Shown piece after piece: positions 8,655-16,983 of a stretch of 64,000 nt of DNA. Position numbers and translations under genes: made by a program. The notes under the pieces are model-generated. The model searched no databases and was not told the DNA's origin. It was given only the letters and a program-made list of their open reading frames with translations. Within the stretch, counting starts at the first letter, position 1; each line of letters starts with the position of its first letter. Source of the stretch: Oleiagrimonas sp. C23AA (GTDB lineage Bacteria; Pseudomonadota; Gammaproteobacteria; Xanthomonadales; Rhodanobacteraceae); assembly GCF_011759385.1 (NCBI RefSeq), contig NZ_JAARLY010000001.1, forward strand, positions 558,001-622,000. Reading direction: 5' to 3'.

Positions 8655-10445
8655 ATGCAAGCACGTAGTTACCTGGCCACGGCGTTGGCCTTGGGCCTCA
8701 CCAGCGGCATGGTTTGGGCGCAGGGCACGCAGGCACCGGTGCCGGTCAAGGGTGATCGTGGTGTGGCCATCGCCGATGCCGGTGTGCCGCGTCCGACCAC
8801 GCAGCCGTGCGTGGTGTCGCTATACAGCGAGGTGAAATTCAACGCTCACGGCGACCCCACCTCTCGCGCTGCACACCCGCATACCTGGGACTACGCGCCG
8901 CCGGCCAAGTGTGCAGGGCCGTGGTCGAAAGTGGTGCTGGAAGCGGACTTCTCCGTCAACGCCGGGCGTCAGTACGATCGCACCGCCAGTCTGTGGCTCG
9001 ATGGCGTGAACCTGTACTTTGGCACCACGCAGGAGCCCAGTGCCGACGTGGGGCCGCACTGGCATATCGAGCGCGATGTCACCGACTACGCCAGCCTGTT
9101 CCGCAAAGCCGGGCAGGGCCAGATGATCCTCAACAACTGGGTCAGCGCCAAATACACCGGCGTCATCAAGGGCAGCGCGCGGCTGGTGTTCTATCCGGCC
9201 GCTCCAAAGGCCAAACCGACGCGGCCGGCCGATCAGGTGATGGGCCTGGTCGGTGCCGGCAACGGCCATCCGGTCGGCGTACAGGACGGCACGCAGGCCT
9301 TGTCGCGTACCTTCACGCTGCCGCGCAATGTCGAGCGCGCCTATCTGGATGTGATCGCCCAGAGCCAGGCGGTCGATGAGCAGTGGTACATGTGCATCGA
9401 CGATGCCGACGTCAAACGCACGCGCAATTATTCGCTGGGCCCGCCCAACGCCGGCGATCCGTTGGAGCAGTGTGGCGGCGGCAATTACCGCGAGGTGGCG
9501 GTCAGCATCGATGGCCAGCCGGCTGGCCGCGCGCCGGTGTATCCGTGGACCTATACCGGGGGCGTCAATCCGCTGCTGTGGCGTCCCACGCCGGATATCC
9601 AGACGCTCAATTTCAAGCCGTATCGGGTCGACCTGACACCGTTCGCCAGCGTGCTGGATGATGGCAAGCCGCACACCGTATCTGTTCGCGTGCTGGGCGC
9701 GCATGACTTTTTCAGCGTGGCCGCCAACCTGCTGATCTATCGCGATCACGGCCGCAAGGTGCTGACCGGCAAGCTGATTCGCAACACGCTGGCGATGGAC
9801 CCGGCGCGTTTGAAACCCGAGATCAGCCGCCATTGGAGCAGCGCGCTCAACGGCCACATCGATACCGTGCAGCACGGTGACTACATGATCGAGGGCGAGC
9901 TGCAAACCTCGCACGGTCCGGTGCGCACCCTGGTCAGCCAGCAATCGAGTTTCGCCAACCGTCAGCATTACAAGCATCCGGACAAGGCCACCTGGGATCA
10001 GGTGATCGATATGGACACGCAAGTGTCCAGCACGGTCACCACGCAGCGCGAAGGCAGCACGGTGACGCACCGCACGCATGTGCACTATCCGCTGCGCGTC
10101 GATGTGCACAAGGTGGTCAAGCCGGATGGAAACTTCAGCGCCGACATCACCATGAAGCAGGGTTATCAGCGCCAGCGCCAACGCATGCAGGGTGGACACA
10201 AGGCGTTCCACTCCACGTTGGACAACCAACTGGTGAGCCAGGCCTCGGCCGAGTTCAATGCCGGCGGCACCGCGCTGCTGGGTACGCACGGCCAGCACGG
10301 CAACCAGGTGTACCGGTTCAGCGATTCGCTGGGCAGCTGCTACGCGCGCCGCATCGCCACGCGCGATCAGGCCGTGACCAAGGTCAGTTCAGGTCAGGGT
10401 TGCCCCGGCGGACACAACCATCTGGTGGCTGGCTCAAAGCTATGA
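8655..10445 (+). CDS. Exported peptide N-glycanase A-like amidase (PNGase A family)
   Basis: About 596 residues with a signal peptide (LATALALGLTSGMVWAQ). The body resembles plant and bacterial PNGase A-type peptide-N4-(N-acetyl-beta-glucosaminyl)asparagine amidases (PF12222): CVVSLYSEVKFNAHG, ASLWLDGVNLYFGTTQEPS, YPWTYTGGVNPLLWRP and VRVLGAHDFFSVAANLLIY are the recognisable blocks. The enzyme would release N-linked glycans from glycoproteins outside the cell. Start choice is ambiguous: 8622, 8634, 8637 and 8655 are all in-frame ATGs. 8655 has GGAG eight bases upstream and a short basic n-region, while 8634 has GAGG six bases upstream. With the fucosidase at 36.6 kb it suggests glycoprotein use, but the two are not linked in an operon. 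Confidence 0.82.
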   Translation: MQARSYLATALALGLTSGMVWAQGTQAPVPVKGDRGVAIADAGVPRPTTQPCVVSLYSEVKFNAHGDPTSRAAHPHTWDYAPPAKCAGPWSKVVLEADFSVNAGRQYDRTASLWLDGVNLYFGTTQEPSADVGPHWHIERDVTDYASLFRKAGQGQMILNNWVSAKYTGVIKGSARLVFYPAAPKAKPTRPADQVMGLVGAGNGHPVGVQDGTQALSRTFTLPRNVERAYLDVIAQSQAVDEQWYMCIDDADVKRTRNYSLGPPNAGDPLEQCGGGNYREVAVSIDGQPAGRAPVYPWTYTGGVNPLLWRPTPDIQTLNFKPYRVDLTPFASVLDDGKPHTVSVRVLGAHDFFSVAANLLIYRDHGRKVLTGKLIRNTLAMDPARLKPEISRHWSSALNGHIDTVQHGDYMIEGELQTSHGPVRTLVSQQSSFANRQHYKHPDKATWDQVIDMDTQVSSTVTTQREGSTVTHRTHVHYPLRVDVHKVVKPDGNFSADITMKQGYQRQRQRMQGGHKAFHSTLDNQLVSQASAEFNAGGTALLGTHGQHGNQVYRFSDSLGSCYARRIATRDQAVTKVSSGQGCPGGHNHLVAGSKL

Positions 10446-10464
10446 GCCGGCCACGCCGGCCTTG

Positions 10465-11034
10465 TTACGCGTGATGGCGAAGATACTCTTCCAGCGCACG
10501 TAGCGCCGCGCTCACGTCGCAGGCGTGTGAGGCAAAGTCTAGCGGCACATCCAAAGCCGCGCCGTTGCGGATTACCGCATCGGGCAGGGTCAGCGCCGGC
10601 GCGCACTCAAGGACATGCATCTTGACCGCGCCGGCCACCTGCCGAAGCTGCGCGGCGCACTTGGCACCGCCATGGCCACCGTAGCTGATGATCAGCGCCG
10701 GCTTGTCGCGCCACTCGGCGTAAAGGTGGTCGATGGCGTTTTTAAGTATGGCCGGGTAGCCCCAGTTGTACTGGGGCGTGACCAATACCACTGCGGCCGC
10801 GTGCTGGACCTTGGCGCTCCATGCGCGCGTATGTGGCTGCGTGTAGAGGCCGGCGGCGGGAACGCCGGGCTCGTCATCCATGGGTAGAGGCCACTGCGCC
10901 AGGTCGATGGTTTCGTAGTCGAGGCCGGTGTGGGCTTGGCCCAGCTCGCCGACCCATTGCGTGATGGCGGGGCAAAGTCGTGCCGCGCGCGTGCTGCCCA
11001 TGATCAACAGGACCGGGCCCGTGGGTGCGTTCAT
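10465..11034 (-). CDS. NADPH-dependent FMN reductase family protein
   Basis: A 189-residue flavodoxin-like protein. GSTR near the N-terminus is the FMN phosphate loop, and PQYNWGYPAILKNAIDHLY matches the family block PEYNxSxPxxLKNAID (PF03358). Such enzymes reduce flavins, quinones or azo compounds in the cytosol. The ATG at 11034 has GGAG five bases upstream, so the longer reading frame is not needed. It is divergent from a MarR gene, with an operator-like palindrome in the 60-bp gap. This strongly suggests MarR control in response to an electrophile or aromatic compound. Confidence 0.88.
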   Translation of the reverse strand: MNAPTGPVLLIMGSTRAARLCPAITQWVGELGQAHTGLDYETIDLAQWPLPMDDEPGVPAAGLYTQPHTRAWSAKVQHAAAVVLVTPQYNWGYPAILKNAIDHLYAEWRDKPALIISYGGHGGAKCAAQLRQVAGAVKMHVLECAPALTLPDAVIRNGAALDVPLDFASHACDVSAALRALEEYLRHHA

Positions 11035-11045
11035 GATCACTCCAA

Positions 11046-11064
11046 TGCATGTATAGTGCATGCA
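11046..11064. promoter_or_regulatory. Probable MarR operator in divergent promoter
   Basis: The inverted repeat TGCATG-TATAGTG-CATGCA has perfect 6-bp arms with a 7-bp spacer, a size usual for MarR-family operators. It sits centrally between the FMN reductase and MarR starts and contains a TATA-like core that could be a -10 element on either strand. Confidence 0.55.
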
Positions 11065-11094
11065 GTTTGCGGCAAGCGTGCGCCGGAGTAAAGC

Positions 11095-11559
11095 ATGGTT
11101 GATACACGTAATTTGGACGCGCTGGCGACGGCGTTGATGGAACTGACCGGCTGCCTTAATAGCCCGCGCCAGGATGATGTGCTGCTACGTGAAGCCGGCG
11201 TGACCCTCGATCGCGCGCTGTTCCCGCTACTGGTGCGCTTGCACACCGCAGCGCCACTTCCGGTGGCCGCACTGGCCGAGCAGGTGGGCCGTGATGCATC
11301 GACGGTCAGCCGCCAGCTGGCAAAGCTGCAGGCCGATGGTCTGATTGAACGCACGCGTCTGCCCGAAGATCAGCGTACTCGTGCCGCCGCCATCACGGCA
11401 CAAGGCATCGACACGCTCAAGGCCATTACCCGTGCCAGGCGTCGCTTGCTCAATGAAGCGTTGTCAGACTGGACGGCGCAGGAGCGTGCGTCGTTTCCAC
11501 AACTGGCCTTGCGCCTAGCCTCCGCGATGAAGGCGCGCGTCGACGCCGATCGTCGCTGA
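11095..11559 (+). CDS. MarR family transcriptional regulator
   Basis: A 154-residue winged-helix regulator. VAALAEQVGRDASTVSRQLAKLQADGLIERTRLPEDQRTR would be the helix-turn-helix and wing (about residues 60-100), with helical dimerisation segments at both ends. It is divergent from the FMN reductase and convergent with the DHA2 exporter 12 bp downstream. The palindrome at 11046-11064 is its likely operator. The ligand is unknown; the reductase and drug exporter next door suggest quinones or other aromatic toxins. Confidence 0.9.
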   Translation: MVDTRNLDALATALMELTGCLNSPRQDDVLLREAGVTLDRALFPLLVRLHTAAPLPVAALAEQVGRDASTVSRQLAKLQADGLIERTRLPEDQRTRAAAITAQGIDTLKAITRARRRLLNEALSDWTAQERASFPQLALRLASAMKARVDADRR

Positions 11560-11571
11560 AGCGGTTGAATA

Positions 11572-13095
11572 CTAGCGCTTGCTGTTGAACGGCGGGCGCG
11601 TCAGCCACAGGATCGGCACCAGCGCCACGAACACCCATCCCAGCACGTGCATGATGTCGTTGAAGGCCATCTGGAAGCCTTGCCGGGTGATCATGCCGTT
11701 GATCACTTCCTCGGCACGCTTGATGTGTCCGCCGCGGGCCATGTTTTGCAGCGCGTTGCGGGAGATGGGGTTGTAAGGCGTGATGTGCGAGGCCAGCTGG
11801 GCATGGTGCACCACCGCGCGCCGGTCCCACACAAAGGTGGTGATCGAGGCGGCAAAGCTGCCACCCAGCGTGCGCAGAAAGGTCGAAAGCCCGGAGCCTG
11901 CGGCGATCTCGCCGGGTTTCAAATCCGACAGCAAAATGGTCAGCACCGGCATGAAGAACAGCGCCACGCCCAGACCCTGGAAGCCGCGGGTCAGGAAGAT
12001 GTGCATGAAGTCGATGCCGATGAAGTATTGCGACTGCTCAAAGCAGGTCAGCGCCAGCACGATGAATGATGCGCCGGCGACAAGGCGCAAGTCGGTCTTG
12101 GGCGCGTACTTGCCGACGAAGAAGGTCAGCAGCACCGGCAAAATGCCCACCGAGGCGCCGGCCAGGCCGGCCCAGCTGGCGGTGTAGTCCAGCGTGCGTT
12201 GCAGCCACAGCGGCAGCAGCAGCCCCATCGAGAAGAACGTCGAATAGGAAAGAATCAGCAGCAGGGTGCCGAAGGCGAAATTGCGATGCCTGAACAGCTT
12301 GAGATCGACGATCGGATCCTCGTCGGTCAGCTCCCAGATCACGAAGAATATCAGCCCGATGGCGGCGATGATCGACATCACCACGATGAAGCTGGAGTGG
12401 AACCAGTCCGCATCGTTGCCCTTGTCCAGAACGATCTGCAACGAGCCCACGCCGATGATCAGTGAGATCAGGCCGAAGATGTCCACGCGCGGGCGCTCGG
12501 TGGTCTCCTTCTTGCCGGCCAGCTGTGTGCCGATGACGATGCTGGCGAAGATGCCGATCGGCACGTTGATGAAGAAGATCCACGGCCAGGAATAGTTGTC
12601 GGTAATCCAGCCGCCCAGCGTGGGGCCGACGATCGGCGCCACCACCGTGACCATGCCCATCAGCGCCAGCGCCATGCCGCGTTTTTCGGCCGGATACACC
12701 GCAATCAGCAGGCTTTGCGTGACCGGGTACATGGGCCCGGCCACGGCACCCTGCAGTGCGCGGAACACCAGCAGCATGCCCATGCTCTGCGAGATGCCGC
12801 ACAGGAACGAGGTGATCGAGAACAGCAGCGTGGACCACACAAACAGCTTGAACTCGCCGAAGCGACGCACCAGAAAGCCGGTCAACGGCAGCGAGATCGC
12901 CATGCATACGGTGAACGAGGTGATCACCCATGTGCTCTGGTTGTAGCTGACGCCCAGATTGCCGGCGATGGTCGGCAGTGACACGTTGGCGATGGTGGTA
13001 TCCAGCACACGCATGAAGGTGGCCAGGGATAGGCCAATCGTGGCCAGCGCCAGGTTTGGCGGCCGGAAGTGGGCGTCTTCGCTCATAGGTGTCAT
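11572..13095 (-). CDS. DHA2 family (EmrB-type) multidrug MFS transporter
   Basis: A 507-residue inner-membrane protein with about 14 hydrophobic segments. The N-terminal block TFMRVLDTTIANVSLPTIAGNLG and motif C-like GPTLGGWITDNYSWPWIFFINVPIG are EmrB/QacA hallmarks. Family members export drugs and fatty-acid-like compounds by proton antiport, often with an EmrA adaptor and a TolC-type channel, none of which is adjacent here. ATG 13095 has no clear ribosome site; ATG 13086 is an alternative. The C-terminal 140 residues are closely similar to the truncated gene at the right edge of the window. Confidence 0.93.
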   Translation of the reverse strand: MTPMSEDAHFRPPNLALATIGLSLATFMRVLDTTIANVSLPTIAGNLGVSYNQSTWVITSFTVCMAISLPLTGFLVRRFGEFKLFVWSTLLFSITSFLCGISQSMGMLLVFRALQGAVAGPMYPVTQSLLIAVYPAEKRGMALALMGMVTVVAPIVGPTLGGWITDNYSWPWIFFINVPIGIFASIVIGTQLAGKKETTERPRVDIFGLISLIIGVGSLQIVLDKGNDADWFHSSFIVVMSIIAAIGLIFFVIWELTDEDPIVDLKLFRHRNFAFGTLLLILSYSTFFSMGLLLPLWLQRTLDYTASWAGLAGASVGILPVLLTFFVGKYAPKTDLRLVAGASFIVLALTCFEQSQYFIGIDFMHIFLTRGFQGLGVALFFMPVLTILLSDLKPGEIAAGSGLSTFLRTLGGSFAASITTFVWDRRAVVHHAQLASHITPYNPISRNALQNMARGGHIKRAEEVINGMITRQGFQMAFNDIMHVLGWVFVALVPILWLTRPPFNSKR

Positions 13096-13405
13096 GGCAG
13101 GTAATTAACCGCTCAGCTTCCCGATCTGAGAGCCGCTGTCAATGCGTGATTGACGCTCAAAAAAAATAAATACTTTATTTTCAATAAATTATAAAATAAA
13201 TATAAGGTTTTATATCACCTTTAGGAGCAGACTAAATTGACGTGCTAGCAGTTGGTAGGGGGACGGATGCCCGCGCTTTCCCAAAGGCTTCGGGCAGGCT
13301 CTGGTGGATCGCGCGGCCGCCTCATTCACGGCAAAGGACGCATGCGGACGTTGACCTGGGTGCTAAAGTGCCCAGCCCGCCAGAGATGCAACAAGGAGCG
13401 CGCGC
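13096..13405. promoter_or_regulatory. Intergenic region (310 bp) with very AT-rich tract and inverted repeats
   Basis: From about 13157 to 13225 the sequence is almost pure A and T, in strong contrast with its surroundings. It contains a perfect inverted repeat, AAAATAAA-TAC-TTTATTTT (13163-13181), and a second, TATAAAA...TTTTATA (about 13190-13214). The tract lies upstream of the DHA2 exporter (minus) and about 180 bp upstream of the M14 gene (plus). It probably carries promoter UP-elements or a nucleoid-protein or repressor site. The right part (13226-13405) shows no feature except the M14 ribosome site. Confidence 0.55.
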
Positions 13406-14326
13406 ATGAACGCCCATACTTATCCCATCGGTACGCCCGGGCAGCCCTGGGGTGAGGCCGAGAAGGCCGACTGGCTGGCGCGTCAGCGCCGCCGGCGTAG
13501 CTATGTGGATGACGTGCTGAGCCGCATTGGGCCGCTGCGCGAGGCGTTTGACATATCCCAGTACGGCGAGCTGGATTACGTGGGCGAGCGCTTCCCGCTG
13601 CTTGCGGTGAAAAGCCGCGATGGGCGTGATGATCTGCCCACCGTGCTGGTGACAGGCGGTGTGCACGGCTACGAGACCAGTGGCGTGCACGGCGCGCTGC
13701 AATTTCTGGAGCAGCGTGCGGCCGACTACGCCGGGCGCATCAATCTGGTGGTCGCGCCTTGTGTCAGCCCATGGGCATACGAGCGCATCCATCGCTGGAA
13801 CATGTTTGCGCTGGACCCGAACCGCTCTTTCGTGGCCGATAGCCCGGCACCGGAATCGGCCGCGCTGATGGGTCTGGTGGCGCCGTTCCGGGAACACGCG
13901 CTGCTGCATATCGATCTGCACGAAACCACCGATTCGGACGAGTCCGAGTTCCGCCCGGCGCTGGCCGCGCGCGATGGCGTGGACTACGAGCCGGGTGAGA
14001 TTCCGGACGGTTTCTACCTGGTCGGTGACAGCGACAATCCGCAGCCGGCGTTCCAGCAGGCCATCATCGAAGCGGTGGCCAAGGTCACGCACATTGCGCC
14101 GGATGATGCCAAGGGCGAGATCATCGGTTCGCCGTCGGTGGCGCCGGGCGTCATCAACTATCCGCTGAAGAAGCTGGGTTTGTGCGCCGGGATCACCAAC
14201 GCGAGCTACACCACCACCACCGAGGTGTACCCGGACAGCCCCAAGGCGACGCCGCAGCAGTGCAACGATGCGCAGGTGGCGGCGGTCTGTGCTGCCATTG
14301 ATTTTGCACTGGCGCACGCGCCTTAA
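13406..14326 (+). CDS. M14 family zinc carboxypeptidase / succinylglutamate desuccinylase-like protein
   Basis: A 306-residue protein. GGVHGYETSG supplies the HxxE zinc pair (about residues 90-95) and DLHETTDSD the third-ligand histidine region. These patterns are shared by M14 carboxypeptidases and the AstE/aspartoacylase group. No signal peptide is apparent, so it is probably cytosolic. The ATG has AAGGAG seven bases upstream. The substrate may be a peptide or N-acyl amino acid, and sequence does not decide. Confidence 0.82.
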   Translation: MNAHTYPIGTPGQPWGEAEKADWLARQRRRRSYVDDVLSRIGPLREAFDISQYGELDYVGERFPLLAVKSRDGRDDLPTVLVTGGVHGYETSGVHGALQFLEQRAADYAGRINLVVAPCVSPWAYERIHRWNMFALDPNRSFVADSPAPESAALMGLVAPFREHALLHIDLHETTDSDESEFRPALAARDGVDYEPGEIPDGFYLVGDSDNPQPAFQQAIIEAVAKVTHIAPDDAKGEIIGSPSVAPGVINYPLKKLGLCAGITNASYTTTTEVYPDSPKATPQQCNDAQVAAVCAAIDFALAHAP

Positions 14327-14378
14327 CGAGGCGCTGCGTCAACGCAATGCGCTCAGGCGGCTCTCCCGCGTGAGCGCT

Positions 14379-15419
14379 TCACACATCGGCGCTGGCGTCG
14401 GCCACGCTGATGCCTCGGTCGCGGTTTGCCGAGGCCAGCAGGGCGTGGATCAACCGATGCACGCCCAGGGCACTGGCACCGGAGGCCACCGGTTCACGGC
14501 GCTGCCTGATGGCCTGCAGCATGTCGACCATGACATCGCGGTGCCAGGTGTGGGTGAACGCCATGGGATCGGCGCCGCCGCCCGAGCGGGCCGTGTCGCC
14601 ATGGCGGTCGGTGTGCCCGTCCTGATGACGAACGGTCAATTGGCCGGCCTCCAGGTGCACGCTGGCTTGTTCGAAATCCAGCGCCAGATATTCGCTTGCG
14701 CCGGGATAATGCGCGGTAGTGGCACTCAATGAGAGCAGGGCGCCGTTAGCCCAGCGCAGCGCGCCCTGGACGGTGTCTTCCGATTCCATGCGGTGCAGGC
14801 GCGAGGTGCCGGTCATGGCCATGACGGAGGCTGGTTCGCCCAGCAGCCAGACGGCGAGATCCAGCGTGTGGATGGCCTGACTGATAAGCACGCCGCCGCC
14901 ATCGCGTGCGTGGCTGCCGCGTCCGGGCACATCGTAATAGGACTGCGGGCGCCACCAGGGCACCACGATGCGCCCGCCACACAGCGCACCGAGCTGGCCT
15001 TCATCCAGCAACGTTTTCAGCACCTGCGAACTTTCGCGAAAGCGGTGTTGCAGCATGACACCGTGCGTCACGCCGGCACGTTGGCACAGTTCGACCAATT
15101 GTTGCGCTGTAGCCAGGTTGCGCTCGATGGGTTTTTCCATCAGCACGTGTTTGCGTGCTTGCGCGGCCATCGACACGTACGGCGCGCGAGCGTTCGGCGG
15201 TGTCAGCAGCAGCACCAGGTCGACATCCTCGCGTGCGATCAGCTCATGCGCTTCGCCTTCCCACACGGGCAGGGCAAAGCGCGTGGCGAGCGCATCGCGG
15301 CGGTCGGCGCCTCGGCTGTAGATGCCGCGCACGGTCACCGTGTCGGCCAGGTCGGCCAGCGCGCGGGCGTGTGTGTCGGCCACCATGCCGGCGCCGATCA
15401 TGGCGATGCCAAGCGTCAT
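14379..15419 (-). CDS. Gfo/Idh/MocA family NAD(P)-dependent oxidoreductase
   Basis: A 346-residue protein with an N-terminal Rossmann motif (IGAGMVADTHARAL) and the family EKP motif (LMEKPIERN) near residue 95, followed by the alpha/beta C-terminal domain. Members oxidise or reduce sugars and sugar acids. The ATG at 15419 (MTLGIAM) places the Rossmann strand at the N-terminus, although a longer frame exists. It is divergent from the SGNH esterase across a region that contains a xyl-box-like operator. It may therefore be co-regulated with the xylan genes and act on xylose- or glucuronate-derived sugars (inference). Confidence 0.88.
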   Translation of the reverse strand: MTLGIAMIGAGMVADTHARALADLADTVTVRGIYSRGADRRDALATRFALPVWEGEAHELIAREDVDLVLLLTPPNARAPYVSMAAQARKHVLMEKPIERNLATAQQLVELCQRAGVTHGVMLQHRFRESSQVLKTLLDEGQLGALCGGRIVVPWWRPQSYYDVPGRGSHARDGGGVLISQAIHTLDLAVWLLGEPASVMAMTGTSRLHRMESEDTVQGALRWANGALLSLSATTAHYPGASEYLALDFEQASVHLEAGQLTVRHQDGHTDRHGDTARSGGGADPMAFTHTWHRDVMVDMLQAIRQRREPVASGASALGVHRLIHALLASANRDRGISVADASADV

Positions 15420-15480
15420 GGGTTGGCCTTTGCTGCAGTGGAAAACAGGGGCATCGGTGCGACCTTTGAAGCGCAAATGT

Positions 15481-15509
15481 TTGGAAAAATGGTAGCGCTA
15501 ACGTATAAG
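15481..15509 (+). promoter_or_regulatory. Promoter with xyl-box-like LacI-family operator in its spacer
   Basis: A -35 TTGGAA (15481-15486) and -10 TATAAG (15504-15509) are 17 bp apart. The spacer contains TGGTAGCGCTAACG (15490-15503), which matches the xyl-box TGGTAGCGCTAACA of the Xanthomonas xylan system (operator of the LacI-family repressor XylR, from recall) at 13 of 14 positions. A repressor here would block RNA polymerase. It drives the SGNH esterase and may also affect the divergent oxidoreductase. Confidence 0.7.
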
Positions 15510-15547
15510 AAAAAGGCATCACGTCAATGCCACGAGGTCATATCACG

Positions 15548-16822
15548 ATGTTCAAGCAGGTGCGGTCGGTTCGAGGAGTGAGGGTGCGCAGTGCACTGAT
15601 GTGCGCGCTGCTGGGCGCCATGACGCTGGGCGCAAGCGCGCATGCGGCCACCAGCGGTTCGACGTGGGTGGGCAGCTGGGCCTCGTCACAGCAGATTCCC
15701 GAACCGCGCAATGTGCTGGCGCCGGCATCCATGAACCAGGCCACGGTGCGCCAGATCGTGCATCTGTCGCTGGGCGGGCACACGCTCCGTGTGCGCTTCT
15801 CCAATGCCTTTGGCACGAAGCCGCTGCGTATCGATGCCGCGCACATCGCGCGCGCAGTGGCACCGGACAGCTCCGCCATTGCGGCAGGCTCGGACAAACC
15901 GCTGACCTTTGGCGGTGCGGCGCAGGTGACCATTCCCGCCGGTGCTGAATACTGGTCCGATCCGGTGCACTTGCAGATGGCGCCGGGTGCCAGCCTGGCG
16001 GTGAGCTACTACCTGCCCAAGGCGCCCGCGCGTGAAACCAGTCACCCTGGCTCGCGCGCCACCTCGTACTACGTGGCGGGCGATCACGTGGCGGATCACG
16101 TACTCAAAGGCGCGAAAACGGTCGATCACTGGTTTCAGCTGTCGGGCGTGGATGTAAAGGCCGATACGCATGCCCGCTGCATTGTCGCGCTGGGCGATTC
16201 CATCACCGATGGTCACGCCACGCAGACCAACAAGAACCAGCGCTGGACCGACTACCTGGCCGCCCGCCTGCAGCATCACGCCGGCACGAATGATGTGTGC
16301 GTGCTCAACGAGGGTATTGGCGGCAATCGCCTGTTGCACTACGGCTTGGGTCCAGCGGCGATGGCGCGGTTGAATCGCGACGTGTTGGCACAGACCGGCG
16401 CGCGTTATGTGATCGTGCTGGAAGGCATCAACGACATCGGCACCCTGGGGCTGGAAAAGCACGTCACTGCGGCGCAGCACACGGCGCTGGTGCATCAGCT
16501 GATTCTGTCGTTCAAGCAGATCGTTGCGCGGGCGCACGCTCATGGCCTGGAAGTGATCGGCGGCACCATCATGCCGTTCGCCCATTCCGATTATTACCAC
16601 CCCAGCGCGGCCAGTTTGCGTGATCGCGATCAGGTCAACGCGTGGATCCGCGCGCCCGGTCACTTCGACAAGGTGATCGATTTCGACAAGGCCATGCGTG
16701 ATCCGGCGCATGCCGAGCAGCTGAATCCGGCCTATGATTCAGGCGATCATCTGCACCCTGGGCCGAAGGGTTATCAGGCCATGGCGAGGGCGATTCCGCT
16801 GTCGCTTTTCACCGCGCGCTAG
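15548..16822 (+). CDS. Exported SGNH/GDSL hydrolase, probable carbohydrate esterase
   Basis: About 424 residues with a signal peptide ending ASAHAA. An N-terminal beta domain (STWVGSWASSQQ...) precedes the SGNH core. Block I is GDSITDG with the nucleophile Ser, GGNR is block II, GINDIG block III, and DHLHPGPKGY supplies the Asp-His pair. This two-part layout is common among exported esterases that deacetylate plant polysaccharides. Position directly upstream of the xylosidase and alpha-glucuronidase and an operator of the same type suggest removal of acetyl groups from xylan or its oligomers. Alternative in-frame ATG at 15527. 15548 has GAGG ten bases upstream. Confidence 0.85.
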   Translation: MFKQVRSVRGVRVRSALMCALLGAMTLGASAHAATSGSTWVGSWASSQQIPEPRNVLAPASMNQATVRQIVHLSLGGHTLRVRFSNAFGTKPLRIDAAHIARAVAPDSSAIAAGSDKPLTFGGAAQVTIPAGAEYWSDPVHLQMAPGASLAVSYYLPKAPARETSHPGSRATSYYVAGDHVADHVLKGAKTVDHWFQLSGVDVKADTHARCIVALGDSITDGHATQTNKNQRWTDYLAARLQHHAGTNDVCVLNEGIGGNRLLHYGLGPAAMARLNRDVLAQTGARYVIVLEGINDIGTLGLEKHVTAAQHTALVHQLILSFKQIVARAHAHGLEVIGGTIMPFAHSDYYHPSAASLRDRDQVNAWIRAPGHFDKVIDFDKAMRDPAHAEQLNPAYDSGDHLHPGPKGYQAMARAIPLSLFTAR

Positions 16823-16884
16823 GGCTTTTTTTTCCGTCGTTTTCACGGTGCGCTGCACAATGGAAATAGCGGGTCTGCGTGCTA

Positions 16885-16898
16885 TGGTAGCGCTATCA
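16885..16898 (+). promoter_or_regulatory. xyl-box-like LacI-family operator upstream of beta-xylosidase
   Basis: TGGTAGCGCTATCA is a near-palindrome differing from the xyl-box TGGTAGCGCTAACA at one position. It lies 86 bp before the GH3 start. A possible -10 TATGGT (16883-16888) overlaps it, with a weak -35-like TGGAAA 16 bp upstream. Confidence 0.68.
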
Positions 16899-16983
16899 TT
16901 CTGGCTCGACGCATCGTGAATGCGGTGCGCCGGGGTCGTCTATCAAAGCGGCGCTGTGGCGCCAACGCACGTAAGGGAAGGGG

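Noticed and set aside
8820-10298. 492-codon open frame on the minus strand
   Set aside because: Antisense of the PNGase A-like gene; low-complexity, basic, no family resemblance.
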